A stretch of 64,000 bases of DNA from an uncultured Ruminococcus sp. (GTDB taxonomy: Bacteria; Bacillota; Clostridia; Lachnospirales; Lachnospiraceae). Location of the stretch: NCBI GenBank assembly GCA_900553885.1, contig USFD01000002.1, positions 5,485 through 69,484 of the forward strand. Reading direction: 5' to 3'. Below the pieces are notes generated by a model. It was not told the DNA's origin. It worked only from the letters and a program-made list of their open reading frames with translations, and searched no databases. Each line of letters begins with the position of its first letter. Position 1 is the first letter of the stretch. The translations under genes and the position numbers were made by a program. Shown piece after piece: positions 50,450 through 59,861 of the stretch.

Positions 50450-50528
50450 TTGACCGCCGGTCGAAAAGGTGCTAATCTAACAGAAGAAAGAAGATGACCG
50501 CTGGTCGAAAAACGACCGGAACGGTCGA
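50450..50528 (+). promoter_or_regulatory. Promoter with three TetR-type operators
   Basis: TTGACC (50450-50455), 17 nt, TAATCT (50473-50478). Operators: TGACCGCCGGTCGA (50451-50464, on the -35), TGACCGCTGGTCGA (50495-50508) and CGACCGGAACGGTCGA (50513-50528), each a GACCG/CGGTC dyad. The first two have a 1-nt centre and the third 4 nt. The ribosome binding site AGGAGGAGG follows. Confidence 0.75.
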
Positions 50529-50542
50529 AGGAGGAGGAAACT

Positions 50543-50893
50543 ATGACCTACGCAGATATGTTTTCAAAGGTAAAGGGAATGCTGATGGAGGCAGATGTAA
50601 GCGATATTCAGGAACATCTGGCGTATCAGTTCAATATCACCGGGGAGGCGGAAGGTATTTTTTATGCCGAAGTAAAGGACGGACAGCTTTCTGTTGAGCC
50701 GTATGAGTACTTTGACCGCGACGCAATGTTTACCTGCAGCGCAGAGACATTATTTAAAATTGCGGACGGCAAAACAGATCCGATTCTTGCGGTGACACTT
50801 GGGAAACTGAAAGTGGAAGGCAATATTGATAAAGCGCTGAAACTCAAAGATCTGATTAACAGCAAGAAAGACAAAAAGAAAAAAGGAAAATAA
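50543..50893 (+). CDS. SCP2-type sterol/lipid-binding domain protein
   Basis: 116 residues, all one SCP2-like domain: QFNITGEAEGIFYAEVKDGQ, then DAMFTCSAETLFKIADGKTDPILAVTLGKLKVEGNIDKALKL, the usual C-terminal core, with a lysine-rich tail. SCP2 folds hold hydrophobic acyl ligands. As first gene of the operon it may carry an acyl substrate or product for the enzymes that follow. ATG at 50543, after AGGAGGAGGAAACT. Confidence 0.85.
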   Translation: MTYADMFSKVKGMLMEADVSDIQEHLAYQFNITGEAEGIFYAEVKDGQLSVEPYEYFDRDAMFTCSAETLFKIADGKTDPILAVTLGKLKVEGNIDKALKLKDLINSKKDKKKKGK

Positions 50894-50960
50894 GAGATAC
50901 GGAAGAATGGATTAAGGAAGAGCAACGTATCAACCAGCAGAATAAAAAGCAGGTGAGAAA

Positions 50961-51905
50961 ATGAGCAGGATATTAAAAGGAGCGGCGGCGGTTCTGGGAG
51001 TGCTGGCTGCCGCGGAAGCCGGCGGAACGGCATATTTCTACAGGCGGACAATGAAAAGGTATAACGCGAAGACGGAGCGGACAATGAAGATGTCCGGCGT
51101 GGACTGGGAGAACTATTTCCCCCTTATGCATGAGCGCCGCGACTGGATGATGGAACAGCCTCACGAGGATGTATGGATTACGTCCCATGACGGCCTGAAA
51201 CTTCATGGTACATACTTTGAGGGAGACGGGGGAAACAAAGCGGTGATCTGCTTCCACGGCTATACAAGCAAAGGCCTTGACGATTACGGAAGCCTCTCCT
51301 GGTATTATCTGAAACATGGGTTCCGCATGCTGATGATCGATGAAAGGGCACACGGAGAAAGCGAGGGCACTTATATCGGATTCGGCACCATGGACCGTCT
51401 GGACGGAATGAAATGGGTTGAATGGATGACAGACAAGATCGGCGAAGACGCTCAGATTCTGCTCCACGGAAATTCCATGGGCGGCGCCACGGTCTGCATG
51501 ATGAGCGGTCTGAAGCTTCCGGAACAGGTAAAAGGAATTGTTTCAGACTGCGCATTTACATCTGCTAAAGATGTGTTTACCCATGTGCTTCACAGCATGT
51601 ACCATCTTCCGGCATTCCCGATGATTCAGATCGCAGACAGACTGAATAAGAAAAATGCCGGGTACGGGCTGGATGAATGCAACGCGGCAAGGGAAGTAAG
51701 AAAAGCAAAGGTTCCGATTCTGTTTATCCACGGAGAAAAAGATATCTTTGTTCCCTGCTGGATGTGCGAAGAAATTTATAAAAACTGCGCTTCGCCGAAA
51801 ACGAAACTTATTGTCAAGGACGCGGGCCACGGAGAGAGTTACTACAAAGATACAGAAGCCTATGAGGAGGCCCTGGATTCATTTATCGGAGGAATAATGA
51901 AATGA
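50961..51905 (+). CDS. Membrane-anchored alpha/beta hydrolase
   Basis: 314 residues. An N-terminal hydrophobic segment (about 4-25) acts as anchor or signal. Alpha/beta hydrolase blocks: VICFHGYTSKGLDDYGS (oxyanion region), DERAHGESEG, the nucleophile in LHGNSMGGATVC, the acid in LFIHGEKDIFVP, and the histidine in DAGHGESYY. It is similar to the Bacilli YqkD/YitV-type hydrolases. In this cluster it could act as a thioesterase releasing the finished acyl product. It ends in a 4-base ATGA overlap with the next gene, so the two are coupled. Confidence 0.82.
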   Translation: MSRILKGAAAVLGVLAAAEAGGTAYFYRRTMKRYNAKTERTMKMSGVDWENYFPLMHERRDWMMEQPHEDVWITSHDGLKLHGTYFEGDGGNKAVICFHGYTSKGLDDYGSLSWYYLKHGFRMLMIDERAHGESEGTYIGFGTMDRLDGMKWVEWMTDKIGEDAQILLHGNSMGGATVCMMSGLKLPEQVKGIVSDCAFTSAKDVFTHVLHSMYHLPAFPMIQIADRLNKKNAGYGLDECNAAREVRKAKVPILFIHGEKDIFVPCWMCEEIYKNCASPKTKLIVKDAGHGESYYKDTEAYEEALDSFIGGIMK

Positions 51906-53308
51906 TGAGGACAAGAAAAGGACATAAAGTGTATCCGCTTACAGTAGCACAGAAATTTCATCTTTACTATGCACCCCACTGCCCGAGTATGGCAGTTCTG
52001 AATATCGGGACCAGCCTGACAATCGAGGTGGATCTGGACTGGGATCAGCTCAGAAAATCCATCAATGAAGCCTATGCAAGAAGCGAGGGCATGCGGATCC
52101 GTTTCGCTAAGGATAAGGAAGGAAACTGGTATCAGTATGTGGCCGATCCTGAGGAGCAGGATATTGAATTTGCAGACTTCTCAAAGGGAACGCTGGAAGA
52201 AGCAGAAGCCAGAATGCAGGAGTGGACCAGGGTTCCGTTTAAAATGGAAGATACACAGATGTCCAGAGTGGTAATGATCAAAATGCCGGACGGATTTAAC
52301 GGGATCTATTTCCTTGGACAGCATATGACAGTGGACGCCCAGTCTCTGATCTGTTTCCTGAAAGATATTATTGAACTTTACTGTAATGCCAAATATGAAG
52401 GCGTGCCCTATCCGAAAGATATGTGCTCTTATATAGAACAGCTTCAGAAAGATCTGGCTTATGAAGCGGGAAGCAAGGCTCAGCAGAGAGATATTGCCTT
52501 TTTCCAGAAAGAGATTGAAAAGGGCGAACCGATCTATAACGGAATTCACGGAACGGACAAACTGGAAGCCGCAAGAAAAATGTTCAAAAATCCGAAGCTC
52601 CGCACCGCCTTTAACGCATCTGACGACACAACATCCGCGCTGGATATTTTCCATCTGGAAGAAGAGCCTACGAAACGTCTGATGGATTTCTGCGAGAAAT
52701 ATCATGTATCTCTGGCATGTCTGATTCTTATGGGGCTGCGCACTTATTATCAGAAAATGAACGGATTTGAGGATGTGTCCATTAACAACGCAATTGCCCG
52801 CCGTGCAACACTGAAGGAGAAAAAGTCCGGCGGCACAAGAATACATTCCTTCCCGATCCGCACAGCCTTTTCCGAGGATATGAAATTTATCGACGGAGTA
52901 TACGCAATCCGGGATAAACAGAATGAAATATTCCGCCATGCGAATTATGATCCGACCGCTTATTTCGCATACCGGTCAAAACTGTATCCCCAGCCTCATG
53001 CAGGGCTTACTTATGAACCTATTTCGCTGACCTATCAGCCTCTTACGTTAAAGGAAAAAGGTCTGAACCAGCTGGGGGACATCCGGTATAAAACGAAGTG
53101 GTATCCGAACGGCACCTGCCCTCAGGGCGTATATCTGACTGTTATGCACCGCCCGGAAGACAATGGCCTGGACTTTAATTTTGAACATCAGATCAAGGCT
53201 TATTCCAGAGAAGAGCTGGAGTACCTGTACTACTATCTGTGCAAGATTATGTTCAAAGGAGCCGAGAATCCGGATCTGACCATCGGCGAGGTAATCAAGC
53301 TGGTATAG
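51902..53308 (+). CDS. Condensation-domain-like acyltransferase
   Basis: 468 residues. The first half matches chloramphenicol-acetyltransferase/condensation fold enzymes with the HxxxD motif as GQHMTVDAQS (His141, Asp145), where the usual following glycine is alanine. Later DISINNAIARR-like text (DVSINNAIARRATLKE) fits the latch/floor region. No adenylation or carrier domain is attached; a separate carrier protein and AMP-ligase follow. It thus looks like a stand-alone condensation enzyme joining an activated acyl group to an amine or alcohol. It resembles the alcohol acetyltransferase/WS-DGAT-like group too; the true acceptor is unknown. Confidence 0.75.
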   Translation: MMRTRKGHKVYPLTVAQKFHLYYAPHCPSMAVLNIGTSLTIEVDLDWDQLRKSINEAYARSEGMRIRFAKDKEGNWYQYVADPEEQDIEFADFSKGTLEEAEARMQEWTRVPFKMEDTQMSRVVMIKMPDGFNGIYFLGQHMTVDAQSLICFLKDIIELYCNAKYEGVPYPKDMCSYIEQLQKDLAYEAGSKAQQRDIAFFQKEIEKGEPIYNGIHGTDKLEAARKMFKNPKLRTAFNASDDTTSALDIFHLEEEPTKRLMDFCEKYHVSLACLILMGLRTYYQKMNGFEDVSINNAIARRATLKEKKSGGTRIHSFPIRTAFSEDMKFIDGVYAIRDKQNEIFRHANYDPTAYFAYRSKLYPQPHAGLTYEPISLTYQPLTLKEKGLNQLGDIRYKTKWYPNGTCPQGVYLTVMHRPEDNGLDFNFEHQIKAYSREELEYLYYYLCKIMFKGAENPDLTIGEVIKLV

Positions 53309-53373
53309 CCGGAGAAGATAACCAGAATCCGGAGAGACATATGGAAGAAAAATATAGGAGAAGGAGAACAGAC

Positions 53374-53607
53374 ATGTTTGAGAAATTGGTAAATATTATC
53401 TGCAATTATGTTGAAGTAGAACCGGAGAATATTCATCCGGAATCCCGTTTTATGGAAGATCTGGGATTTACGTCCTTTGATTTTATGAGCATGCTGGGAG
53501 AAATCGAGGACGAATTTGACGTGGAAGTTGAGCAGACAGAAGCGGCCAATATCCGTACGGTTCAGGAGGCTGTGGATTATCTGGAGAAACTGACTGCTGA
53601 AAATTAA
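53374..53607 (+). CDS. Acyl/peptidyl carrier protein
   Basis: 77 residues from the ATG at 53374 behind AGGAGAAGGAG. The carrier protein fold is shown by EPENIHPESRFMEDLGFTSFDFM with the phosphopantetheine serine (Ser34) in GFTSFDF in place of the usual DSL. An acidic helix (EIEDEFDVEVEQ) follows. It is separate from primary fatty-acid synthesis genes and sits between the condensation enzyme and the AMP-ligase, so it should be the dedicated carrier of this cluster. Confidence 0.9.
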   Translation: MFEKLVNIICNYVEVEPENIHPESRFMEDLGFTSFDFMSMLGEIEDEFDVEVEQTEAANIRTVQEAVDYLEKLTAEN

Positions 53608-53729
53608 CAGCGAATCAGCTTTTCCTGTATCAAACGGGAAAAGCGCTCCGGCAGAAGAGCCGGAAGGGAAATCAGTTGAATAGTTGATCCTGCGCCGGGA
53701 CGAGGCGCGGAGAAAGGAATGGGAAAAAT

Positions 53730-55238
53730 ATGCTTTGCAGTACGGTTCGCCAGATCCTGGTCAATACAGAGAAAAAATATGGCCCGGAAGATGCAGTACG
53801 CTATAAGATCAGTAAAAATGAGATCGAATCAAAAACCTATACTCAGTTAAGGGAAGACAGCGAGAGCTTTTCCAATGTGCTGAAAGACCTGGGAGAGCAG
53901 GGAAATCATATTGCCGTAATCGGTATGACTTCCTATGCCTGGCTGGTGACATATTTCGGCACGGTCAACAGCGGAAGCGTTATTGTGCCCCTGGATGTAA
54001 ATCTGCCGGCGGAGGACGTATGCGATCTGATTGCCCGGTCGGACTCCACCATGCTTGTCTATGACGAGGTAAGAAAAGATGTTGCGGCAATCGTAAAAGA
54101 CCGCTACCCGCAGCTGAAATATCTGGTGTCCATGCAGCAGGAAGAGCCGGACGGACATGCCCTTGCATTCTGGAAACTTCTGGAGGAGCACCGGGGCAGT
54201 TTTGATTATGAGCCCCAGCCGGATCAGCTCTGTACAATTATGTTTACATCGGGAACAACGGGCAAGAGCAAGGGCGTAATGCTTACCCACAGAAATGTGG
54301 CGGAGAACGCCACCTGCCTGGACATGAAAATACCGGAGCGTACCGTGATCATGACGGTTCTCCCGATTCATCACGCATACTGCCTGAGTATGGATATCCT
54401 GAAAGGCACATCTCTGGGCGCGGTGATCTGTATTAATGATTCGCTCATACGTGTGGCCAAGAACATCAAACTGTTCAAGCCGGAGATGATCCTGATGGTG
54501 CCGCTGATGATTGAGACGATGGCGAAGAAGCTGGAGGAGGCATCCCTTCTCCCGGCGAAGATTGTGAAGAATCAGGTGTTCGGCAAGCAGTTCCATACCA
54601 TCTGCAGCGGGGGAGCTTATCTGGATCCGAAATATATCGATATGTTCAGAAAATATGATATCGTAATCCAGCAGGGATACGGCATGACCGAGTGCGCCCC
54701 TGTTATCAGTGTCAATCAGAGCTGGAATATCCGCTCCGATTCGGTAGGGCAGCTTCTGCCCAACTGCGAGGCAAAGACAGTGGACGGCGAGCTCTGGGTA
54801 AAGGGAAGCAGTGTCATGCAGGGATATTACAAGATGCCGGAAGAGACTGCCGAGACCCTGGAAGACGGATGGCTGAAGACCGGCGACCTGGGATATGTGG
54901 ATGAGGACGGATTTGTCTACCTGACCGGCCGCAAGAAGAACCTGATTATTACAAAGAACGGAGAAAATGTATCTCCTGAAGAGCTGGAGAACGCTCTGAG
55001 CACCAACCGTCTGGTAGGGGAAGTGCTTGTCCGGGAGAACAACGGCGTAATCGAAGCCGAGATCTATCCGGATCAGGATTATGTAAAGAAGAAACGGATC
55101 AAAGACGTGAAAGCGAAACTGCAGGAAGTGATTGATGAATACAATAAGACCGCGGCGCCTCAGAAGAAGATCTACAGTCTGATTGTCAGAGATACTGAGT
55201 TTGAAAAGACGACAACAAGGAAGATCAAGAGATTTTAG
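53730..55238 (+). CDS. AMP-dependent acyl-CoA/acyl-ACP ligase
   Basis: 502 residues, ANL superfamily adenylating enzyme. Motifs: TIMFTSGTTGKSKGVMLTH (A3), GYGMTECAPV (A5), GELWVKGSSVMQGYY, LKTGDLGYVDEDG (A7), GRKKNLIITKNGENVSPEELE (A8) and the C-terminal TTTRKIKRF with the A10 lysine. It should activate a carboxylic acid, most likely a fatty acid, and load it on the neighbouring carrier protein. It ends the TetR-controlled cluster. Confidence 0.9.
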   Translation: MLCSTVRQILVNTEKKYGPEDAVRYKISKNEIESKTYTQLREDSESFSNVLKDLGEQGNHIAVIGMTSYAWLVTYFGTVNSGSVIVPLDVNLPAEDVCDLIARSDSTMLVYDEVRKDVAAIVKDRYPQLKYLVSMQQEEPDGHALAFWKLLEEHRGSFDYEPQPDQLCTIMFTSGTTGKSKGVMLTHRNVAENATCLDMKIPERTVIMTVLPIHHAYCLSMDILKGTSLGAVICINDSLIRVAKNIKLFKPEMILMVPLMIETMAKKLEEASLLPAKIVKNQVFGKQFHTICSGGAYLDPKYIDMFRKYDIVIQQGYGMTECAPVISVNQSWNIRSDSVGQLLPNCEAKTVDGELWVKGSSVMQGYYKMPEETAETLEDGWLKTGDLGYVDEDGFVYLTGRKKNLIITKNGENVSPEELENALSTNRLVGEVLVRENNGVIEAEIYPDQDYVKKKRIKDVKAKLQEVIDEYNKTAAPQKKIYSLIVRDTEFEKTTTRKIKRF

Positions 55239-55284
55239 GCAGGGGATTTTCACTGCCAGAGCATTTATAAGGTGTCTGATTTGT

Positions 55285-55329
55285 GCAGGTCCTCTGCAGG
55301 GGAGCAAAGATTCCCTGCAGAGGACCTGC
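55285..55329 (+). repeat. 17-bp perfect inverted repeat after the AMP-ligase
   Basis: GCAGGTCCTCTGCAGGG (55285-55301) pairs perfectly with its complement at 55313-55329 around an 11-nt loop. No T-run follows, so it is not a standard terminator, though it may still stop or protect the transcript. Confidence 0.65.
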
Positions 55330-55354
55330 ACTGCAGTTATAGAGGCAGAAAAGG

Positions 55355-55384
55355 TTGACGGCGGCGCCGGATCCTTGCTAATAT
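55355..55384 (+). promoter_or_regulatory. coaX promoter
   Basis: TTGACG (55355-55360), 18 nt, TAATAT (55379-55384), 35 nt before the coaX start. Confidence 0.65.
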
Positions 55385-55419
55385 AAGGAAAGTATAAATG
55401 AAGCATGGGAGGACGGCAT

Positions 55420-56193
55420 ATGCTGCTTACGATTGATGTAGGTAATACAAATATTACAATGGGAGTGTTCCGGGAGGAGGAGCTGCTTGGTATGTTCCGT
55501 ATGACCACAAAGCGTCCCCGCACATCGGATGAATACGGGATGACCATCTGCGGCATACTGGAACACAGGTCCATTGACCCGAAGGAAATCAAGGCGGTTA
55601 TTATTGCCTCGGTTGTGCCGGATATCATGCATTCACTGACAAGCGCCATTATCAAATATCTGGATACGGTGCCGCTGATTGTCTCGCCGGAATCCGATAC
55701 CGGGATCCGGGTGGTTACGGACAATCCTTCCAGAACCGGCCCGGACCGGATTGTCAACGCGGTGGCAGGATATGCCCGCGCAGGCGGCTCCGCCATTGTG
55801 ATTGACTTCGGAACAGCCACAACCTATGATCTGATCGGACCGGACGGCACCCTGGAAGCGTGCATTATCGCTCCGGGCATTGAGACAGCGGGACGCTCTC
55901 TGTGGGGCGGCGCGGCCATGCTCCCGGCAATCCAGATCAAAAAGCCCGAGTCCATTCTCGCCCGGGAGACCGTTTCGGGAATGCAGGGCGGACTTGTATT
56001 CGGAGCCATCGGACAGACGGAGTATATTGTAAAGAAGATGAAAGAGGAGTCCGGATATACTGACGCATATGTGATCGCTACAGGAGGCCTGGGGAAGATT
56101 ATAGCAAAAGAGACAGAGTGCATTGATCTGTATGATCCCCAGCTGACCCTGAACGGGCTGCGGCTGATCTATGACAGGATGAAAGGAAATTGA
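55420..56193 (+). CDS. coaX: Type III pantothenate kinase
   Basis: 257 residues from the ATG at 55420, 7 nt after GGGAGG; the ATG at 55405 overlaps that site. ASKHA-fold kinase with DVGNTNITMG (phosphate loop), NPSRTGPDRIVNAVAGY, VIDFGTATTYDLI and IIAPGIETAGRSLWGGAAMLP. It phosphorylates pantothenate as the first step of coenzyme A synthesis. Its stop overlaps a possible TTG of the dus gene, and the two are co-transcribed. Confidence 0.94.
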   Translation: MLLTIDVGNTNITMGVFREEELLGMFRMTTKRPRTSDEYGMTICGILEHRSIDPKEIKAVIIASVVPDIMHSLTSAIIKYLDTVPLIVSPESDTGIRVVTDNPSRTGPDRIVNAVAGYARAGGSAIVIDFGTATTYDLIGPDGTLEACIIAPGIETAGRSLWGGAAMLPAIQIKKPESILARETVSGMQGGLVFGAIGQTEYIVKKMKEESGYTDAYVIATGGLGKIIAKETECIDLYDPQLTLNGLRLIYDRMKGN

Positions 56194-56204
56194 CAGATAC
56201 CAAT

Positions 56205-57164
56205 ATGCAGCATTTGAAAATAGGAAATGTAGAACTTGAAAACCGATATATACTGGGACCTATGGCAGGGGTGACGGACCTGCCATTTCGTCTGCTCTGC
56301 CGGGAGCAGGGGGCAGGACTTCTCTGTATGGAGATGGTCAGCGCCAAGGCGATCTACTACAATAACCGGAATACAGAGAGCCTGCTGGAAATTCATCCGG
56401 ATGAGAAGCCGGTGTCCCTGCAGCTCTTCGGTTCCGATCCGAAGATCATGAGCGAGATGGCAAAACGGATCGAAGAGCGTCCCTTTGCCATACTGGATAT
56501 CAATATGGGCTGCCCGGTCCCGAAAGTGGTGAAAAACGGCGAGGGCTCTGCCCTGATGAAGAATCCGAAACTGGTATATGAGATTGTCAGCGCCATTGTA
56601 AATGCCATAGAGAAGCCGGTGACTGTAAAGATCCGAAAAGGATTTGACGACGATCATGTAAATGCCGTGGAGATCGCCCGGATCGCGGAGGAGGCCGGCG
56701 CGTCGGCGGTGGCTGTCCACGGGCGGACAAGGGAGCAGTACTACAGCGGAAAGGCGGACTGGGATATTATCCGCCAGGTAAAAGAGGCAGTATCCATTCC
56801 GGTCATCGGAAACGGCGATGTCACTACCCCGGAAAAAGCAGAGGAACTGGTAAGACAGACCGGATGCGACGGCATTATGATCGCCCGGGGCGCCCAGGGC
56901 AATCCCTGGATCTTTTCGGAGATGGTGAAATGGGAGGAAACCGGAGAACTTCCGCCCAGGCCGGACAAAGATGAAGTACGCCGGATGATCCTCAGACACG
57001 CCCGCCTTCAGCTGGAGTATAAGGGCGGATTCTCAGGCATCCGGGAGATGAGAAAGCATGTGGCCTGGTACACGAAAGGCCTGAAAGGAGCGGCACGTCT
57101 GCGGGAGCGCGTAAACGCCGTGGAGAGCCTGGAAGAGCTGGAAAATCTCTTGACATCATTATAG
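56205..57164 (+). CDS. dusB: tRNA-dihydrouridine synthase, DusB type
   Basis: 319 residues from the ATG at 56205; a TTG at 56190 overlapping the coaX stop is possible, as neither start has an ideal ribosome binding site. FMN-dependent TIM barrel: LGPMAGVTDLPFRLLCREQGAG, DINMGCPVPKVVKNGEGSAL with the catalytic cysteine, VTVKIRKGFDD, VHGRTREQYYSGKADW and GNGDVTTPEKAEEL. It reduces uridines in tRNA to dihydrouridine. The pair coaX-dusB, often followed by greA and lysS, is a common Clostridial order. Confidence 0.93.
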   Translation: MQHLKIGNVELENRYILGPMAGVTDLPFRLLCREQGAGLLCMEMVSAKAIYYNNRNTESLLEIHPDEKPVSLQLFGSDPKIMSEMAKRIEERPFAILDINMGCPVPKVVKNGEGSALMKNPKLVYEIVSAIVNAIEKPVTVKIRKGFDDDHVNAVEIARIAEEAGASAVAVHGRTREQYYSGKADWDIIRQVKEAVSIPVIGNGDVTTPEKAEELVRQTGCDGIMIARGAQGNPWIFSEMVKWEETGELPPRPDKDEVRRMILRHARLQLEYKGGFSGIREMRKHVAWYTKGLKGAARLRERVNAVESLEELENLLTSL

Positions 57165-57178
57165 ACTTTGGTTATAAT
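57150..57178 (+). promoter_or_regulatory. Consensus promoter of greA
   Basis: TTGACA (57150-57155), exactly 17 nt, TATAAT (57173-57178): a perfect sigma-A promoter overlapping the last codons of dusB, giving greA strong independent expression with a leader of about 100 nt. Confidence 0.88.
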
Positions 57179-57288
57179 ATTGAAATTGCGAAATAGACTT
57201 AAATGACAGCATACAGGACATGCATTCCTGTATAAGGCATATCTGAAAATAGAAAGAAAATCGGAGAGACAGAAAGGAAGCGTAACCA

Positions 57289-57774
57289 ATGGCAGAGGCA
57301 AAGAAACGATTACTTACTTATGCCGGATTAAAGGCACTGGAAGATGAACTTGAGAATCTGAAAGTGGTGAAACGAAAGGAAGTCGCAGCCAAGATCAAAG
57401 AGGCGAGAGAGCAGGGCGACCTTTCAGAGAATGCAGAGTATGATGCGGCCAAAGATGAACAGAGAGATATTGAGGCGCGGATCGAAGAGCTGGAAGGCAT
57501 TCTGAAAAACGCAGAGGTTGTTGTAGAAGATGAAGTTGACTTTGACAAGATCAATGTGGGATGTACTGTGAAGGTGTACGACATCACATACGACGAGGAG
57601 ATGGAGTTCAAAATCGTCGGCTCAACAGAGGCGAACAGCCTTGAGGGCAAGATCTCAAATGAGTCTCCGGTAGGGCAGGCGCTGATCGGCAAAAAGGTCG
57701 GCGAGACCGCTGACGTGGAGACGCAGGCGGGCGTGATCCAGTATAAAGTGCTTGAGATCAGCCGTTCAAAGTAA
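57289..57774 (+). CDS. greA: Transcription elongation factor GreA
   Basis: 161 residues. The N-terminal coiled coil (LTYAGLKALEDELENLK ... ARIEELEGIL) carries the acidic tip EQGDLSENAEYDAAKDEQ. The C-terminal FKBP-like domain has SNESPVGQALIGKKVGETADV. GreA makes stalled RNA polymerase cleave its transcript and resume. It has a perfect consensus promoter and precedes lysS by about 135 nt. Confidence 0.95.
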   Translation: MAEAKKRLLTYAGLKALEDELENLKVVKRKEVAAKIKEAREQGDLSENAEYDAAKDEQRDIEARIEELEGILKNAEVVVEDEVDFDKINVGCTVKVYDITYDEEMEFKIVGSTEANSLEGKISNESPVGQALIGKKVGETADVETQAGVIQYKVLEISRSK

Positions 57775-57910
57775 ACATATGACTACGCGCCAGACCTCTT
57801 TTTTAAGGGGTCTGAATTCGCTTGTACAGGTATTATTATCCGCGGAAACTATGTAAGAAGAAGAGAGGGACAGGCATCCAGGGAACGCCTGTGAGGAAGG
57901 AGAAGAAACA

Positions 57911-59845
57911 GTGGCACAGCAGCAGAAAAACGGACAGGAACCAGATCTGAATCAGTTGAGAAAGGTGCGCCGCGAGAAACTTGCGGAACTGCAGCAGAAC
58001 GGAAAAGACCCGTTCGTAATCACAAAGTATGATCAGACACATCACAGCCAGGAGATCAAGGATCAGTTTGAGGAACTGGAAGGAAAGCGTGTATCAATCG
58101 CCGGACGTATGATGTCCAAACGTGTGATGGGAAAGGCTTCTTTCTGTAATGTTCAGGATCTGAAAGGAAATATTCAGTCCTATGTTGCGAGAGACAGTGT
58201 GGGAGAGGAAAACTACAAAGAGTTCAAAAAGCTGGATGTAGGTGATGTGATCGGCATTGAAGGTGAAGTATTCAGGACAAAGACCGGTGAGATTTCCATC
58301 CATGCGTCTCATGTTACGCTGCTTTCCAAGAGTCTTCAGATTCTTCCGGAGAAGTTCCACGGACTGACCAACACGGATACCCGTTACCGTCAGAGATATG
58401 TGGATCTGATCATGAATCCGGAAGTAAAGGATACCTTTATCAAACGTTCCAGAATTATCAGCGCGATCCGCAAATATCTGGACGGAGAGGGATTCATGGA
58501 GGTGGAGACTCCCATGCTGGTGGCTAACGCCGGAGGCGCTGCCGCAAGACCCTTCGAGACCCACTTCAATGCACTGAACGAAGATCTGAAGCTTCGGATT
58601 TCACTGGAGCTCTACCTGAAGAGACTGATCGTGGGAGGTCTCGAGAAAGTCTATGAGATCGGCCGCGTATTCCGAAATGAAGGCCTTGATACAAGACACA
58701 ATCCGGAGTTCACTCTGATGGAGCTCTATCAGGCATATACAGACTACAACGGCATGATGGATCTGACAGAGAACCTGTACCGCCACGTGGCGCAGGAAGT
58801 GCTGGGCACAACCAAGATTGTCTACAACGGCATTGAGATGGATCTGGGCAAGCCTTTCGAGCGCATTACAATGGTGGACGCTGTGAAGAAATATGCAGGC
58901 GTGGACTGGAATGAAGTAGAGACTCTGGAGCAGGCAAGAGAGCTTGCAAAAGAGCATAACATTGAGTTTGAAGAGAGACATAAGAAAGGGGATATCCTGA
59001 ACCTGTTCTTTGAGGAATATGTGGAGGAACATCTGGTTCAGCCTACATTCGTTATGGATCACCCCATTGAGATCTCACCGCTGACCAAGAAAAAACCGGA
59101 GAATCCGGATTATGTGGAGCGTTTCGAGTTCTTTATGAACGGCTGGGAGATGGCAAACGCTTACTCCGAGCTGAACGACCCGATCGACCAGAGAGAGCGT
59201 TTCGCTCAGCAGGACGCGAACGCGGCAGCAGGCGATGATGAGGCAGAGCACACAGACGAGGATTTCCTGAATGCGCTGGAAATCGGTATGCCGCCGACAG
59301 GCGGTATCGGATTCGGTATCGACAGAATGTGCATGCTGCTTACGGACAGCGCTGCGATCCGCGACGTGCTGCTCTTCCCGACAATGAAGTCACAGGGAGC
59401 AGCAAAGAACGCTGCGAATAACGAAGCGCAGGCTTCTGAGACCGCAGAAGAAGCGCCGGCTGTAAAACTGGATCTCTCCAAGGTAAAGGTTGAGCCGCTG
59501 TTTGAAGATTTCGTTGATTTCGACACATTCAGCAAGTCGGATTTCCGTGTTGTGAAGGTAAAAGAGTGCATCGCCGTACCGAAGTCAAAGAAACTGCTGC
59601 AGTTCACACTGGACGATGGAACAGGTACAGACCGCACGATTTTAAGCGGAATTCACGAGTACTATGAGCCGGAGGAGCTGGTCGGAAAGACCTGCATCGC
59701 GATCACGAACCTGCCGCCGAGGAAGATGATGGGAATTGATTCCTGCGGTATGCTGATCAGCGCGGTTTATGACTATGACGGACATGAGGGACTGAATCTG
59801 CTGATGGTGGATGATCAGATTCCGGCGGGAGCGAAGCTTTACTAA
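57911..59845 (+). CDS. lysS: Lysyl-tRNA synthetase (class II) with fused tRNA-binding domain
   Basis: 644 residues; GTG start at 57911 behind GGAAGGAGAAG. The N-terminal OB-fold (about 60-165) is followed by the class II core: [13 protein letters not shown] (motif 1 region), [22 protein letters not shown] (motif 2) and [15 protein letters not shown] (motif 3). After an alanine/glutamate linker (about 500-530), residues about 540-644 form an EMAP-II/Trbp111-like tRNA-binding domain ([20 protein letters not shown] ... [20 protein letters not shown]). Typical bacterial LysRS ends near residue 500, so this is an extended form. It parallels the same domain on metG in this window. Confidence 0.94.
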   Translation: MAQQQKNGQEPDLNQLRKVRREKLAELQQNGKDPFVITKYDQTHHSQEIKDQFEELEGKRVSIAGRMMSKRVMGKASFCNVQDLKGNIQSYVARDSVGEENYKEFKKLDVGDVIGIEGEVFRTKTGEISIHASHVTLLSKSLQILPEKFHGLTNTDTRYRQRYVDLIMNPEVKDTFIKRSRIISAIRKYLDGEGFMEVETPMLVANAGGAAARPFETHFNALNEDLKLRISLELYLKRLIVGGLEKVYEIGRVFRNEGLDTRHNPEFTLMELYQAYTDYNGMMDLTENLYRHVAQEVLGTTKIVYNGIEMDLGKPFERITMVDAVKKYAGVDWNEVETLEQARELAKEHNIEFEERHKKGDILNLFFEEYVEEHLVQPTFVMDHPIEISPLTKKKPENPDYVERFEFFMNGWEMANAYSELNDPIDQRERFAQQDANAAAGDDEAEHTDEDFLNALEIGMPPTGGIGFGIDRMCMLLTDSAAIRDVLLFPTMKSQGAAKNAANNEAQASETAEEAPAVKLDLSKVKVEPLFEDFVDFDTFSKSDFRVVKVKECIAVPKSKKLLQFTLDDGTGTDRTILSGIHEYYEPEELVGKTCIAITNLPPRKMMGIDSCGMLISAVYDYDGHEGLNLLMVDDQIPAGAKLY

Positions 59846-59861
59846 GATAATGGAATGAATG

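Noticed and set aside
53847..55820. Minus-strand open frame (657 codons) opposite the AMP-ligase and coaX
   Set aside because: Spans two well-supported plus-strand genes and the regulatory gap between them; no motifs.
57780..57830. Terminator between greA and lysS
   Set aside because: CAGACC/GGTCTG can pair, but the T-run lies inside the loop and none follows the stem, so a normal terminator is not supported.
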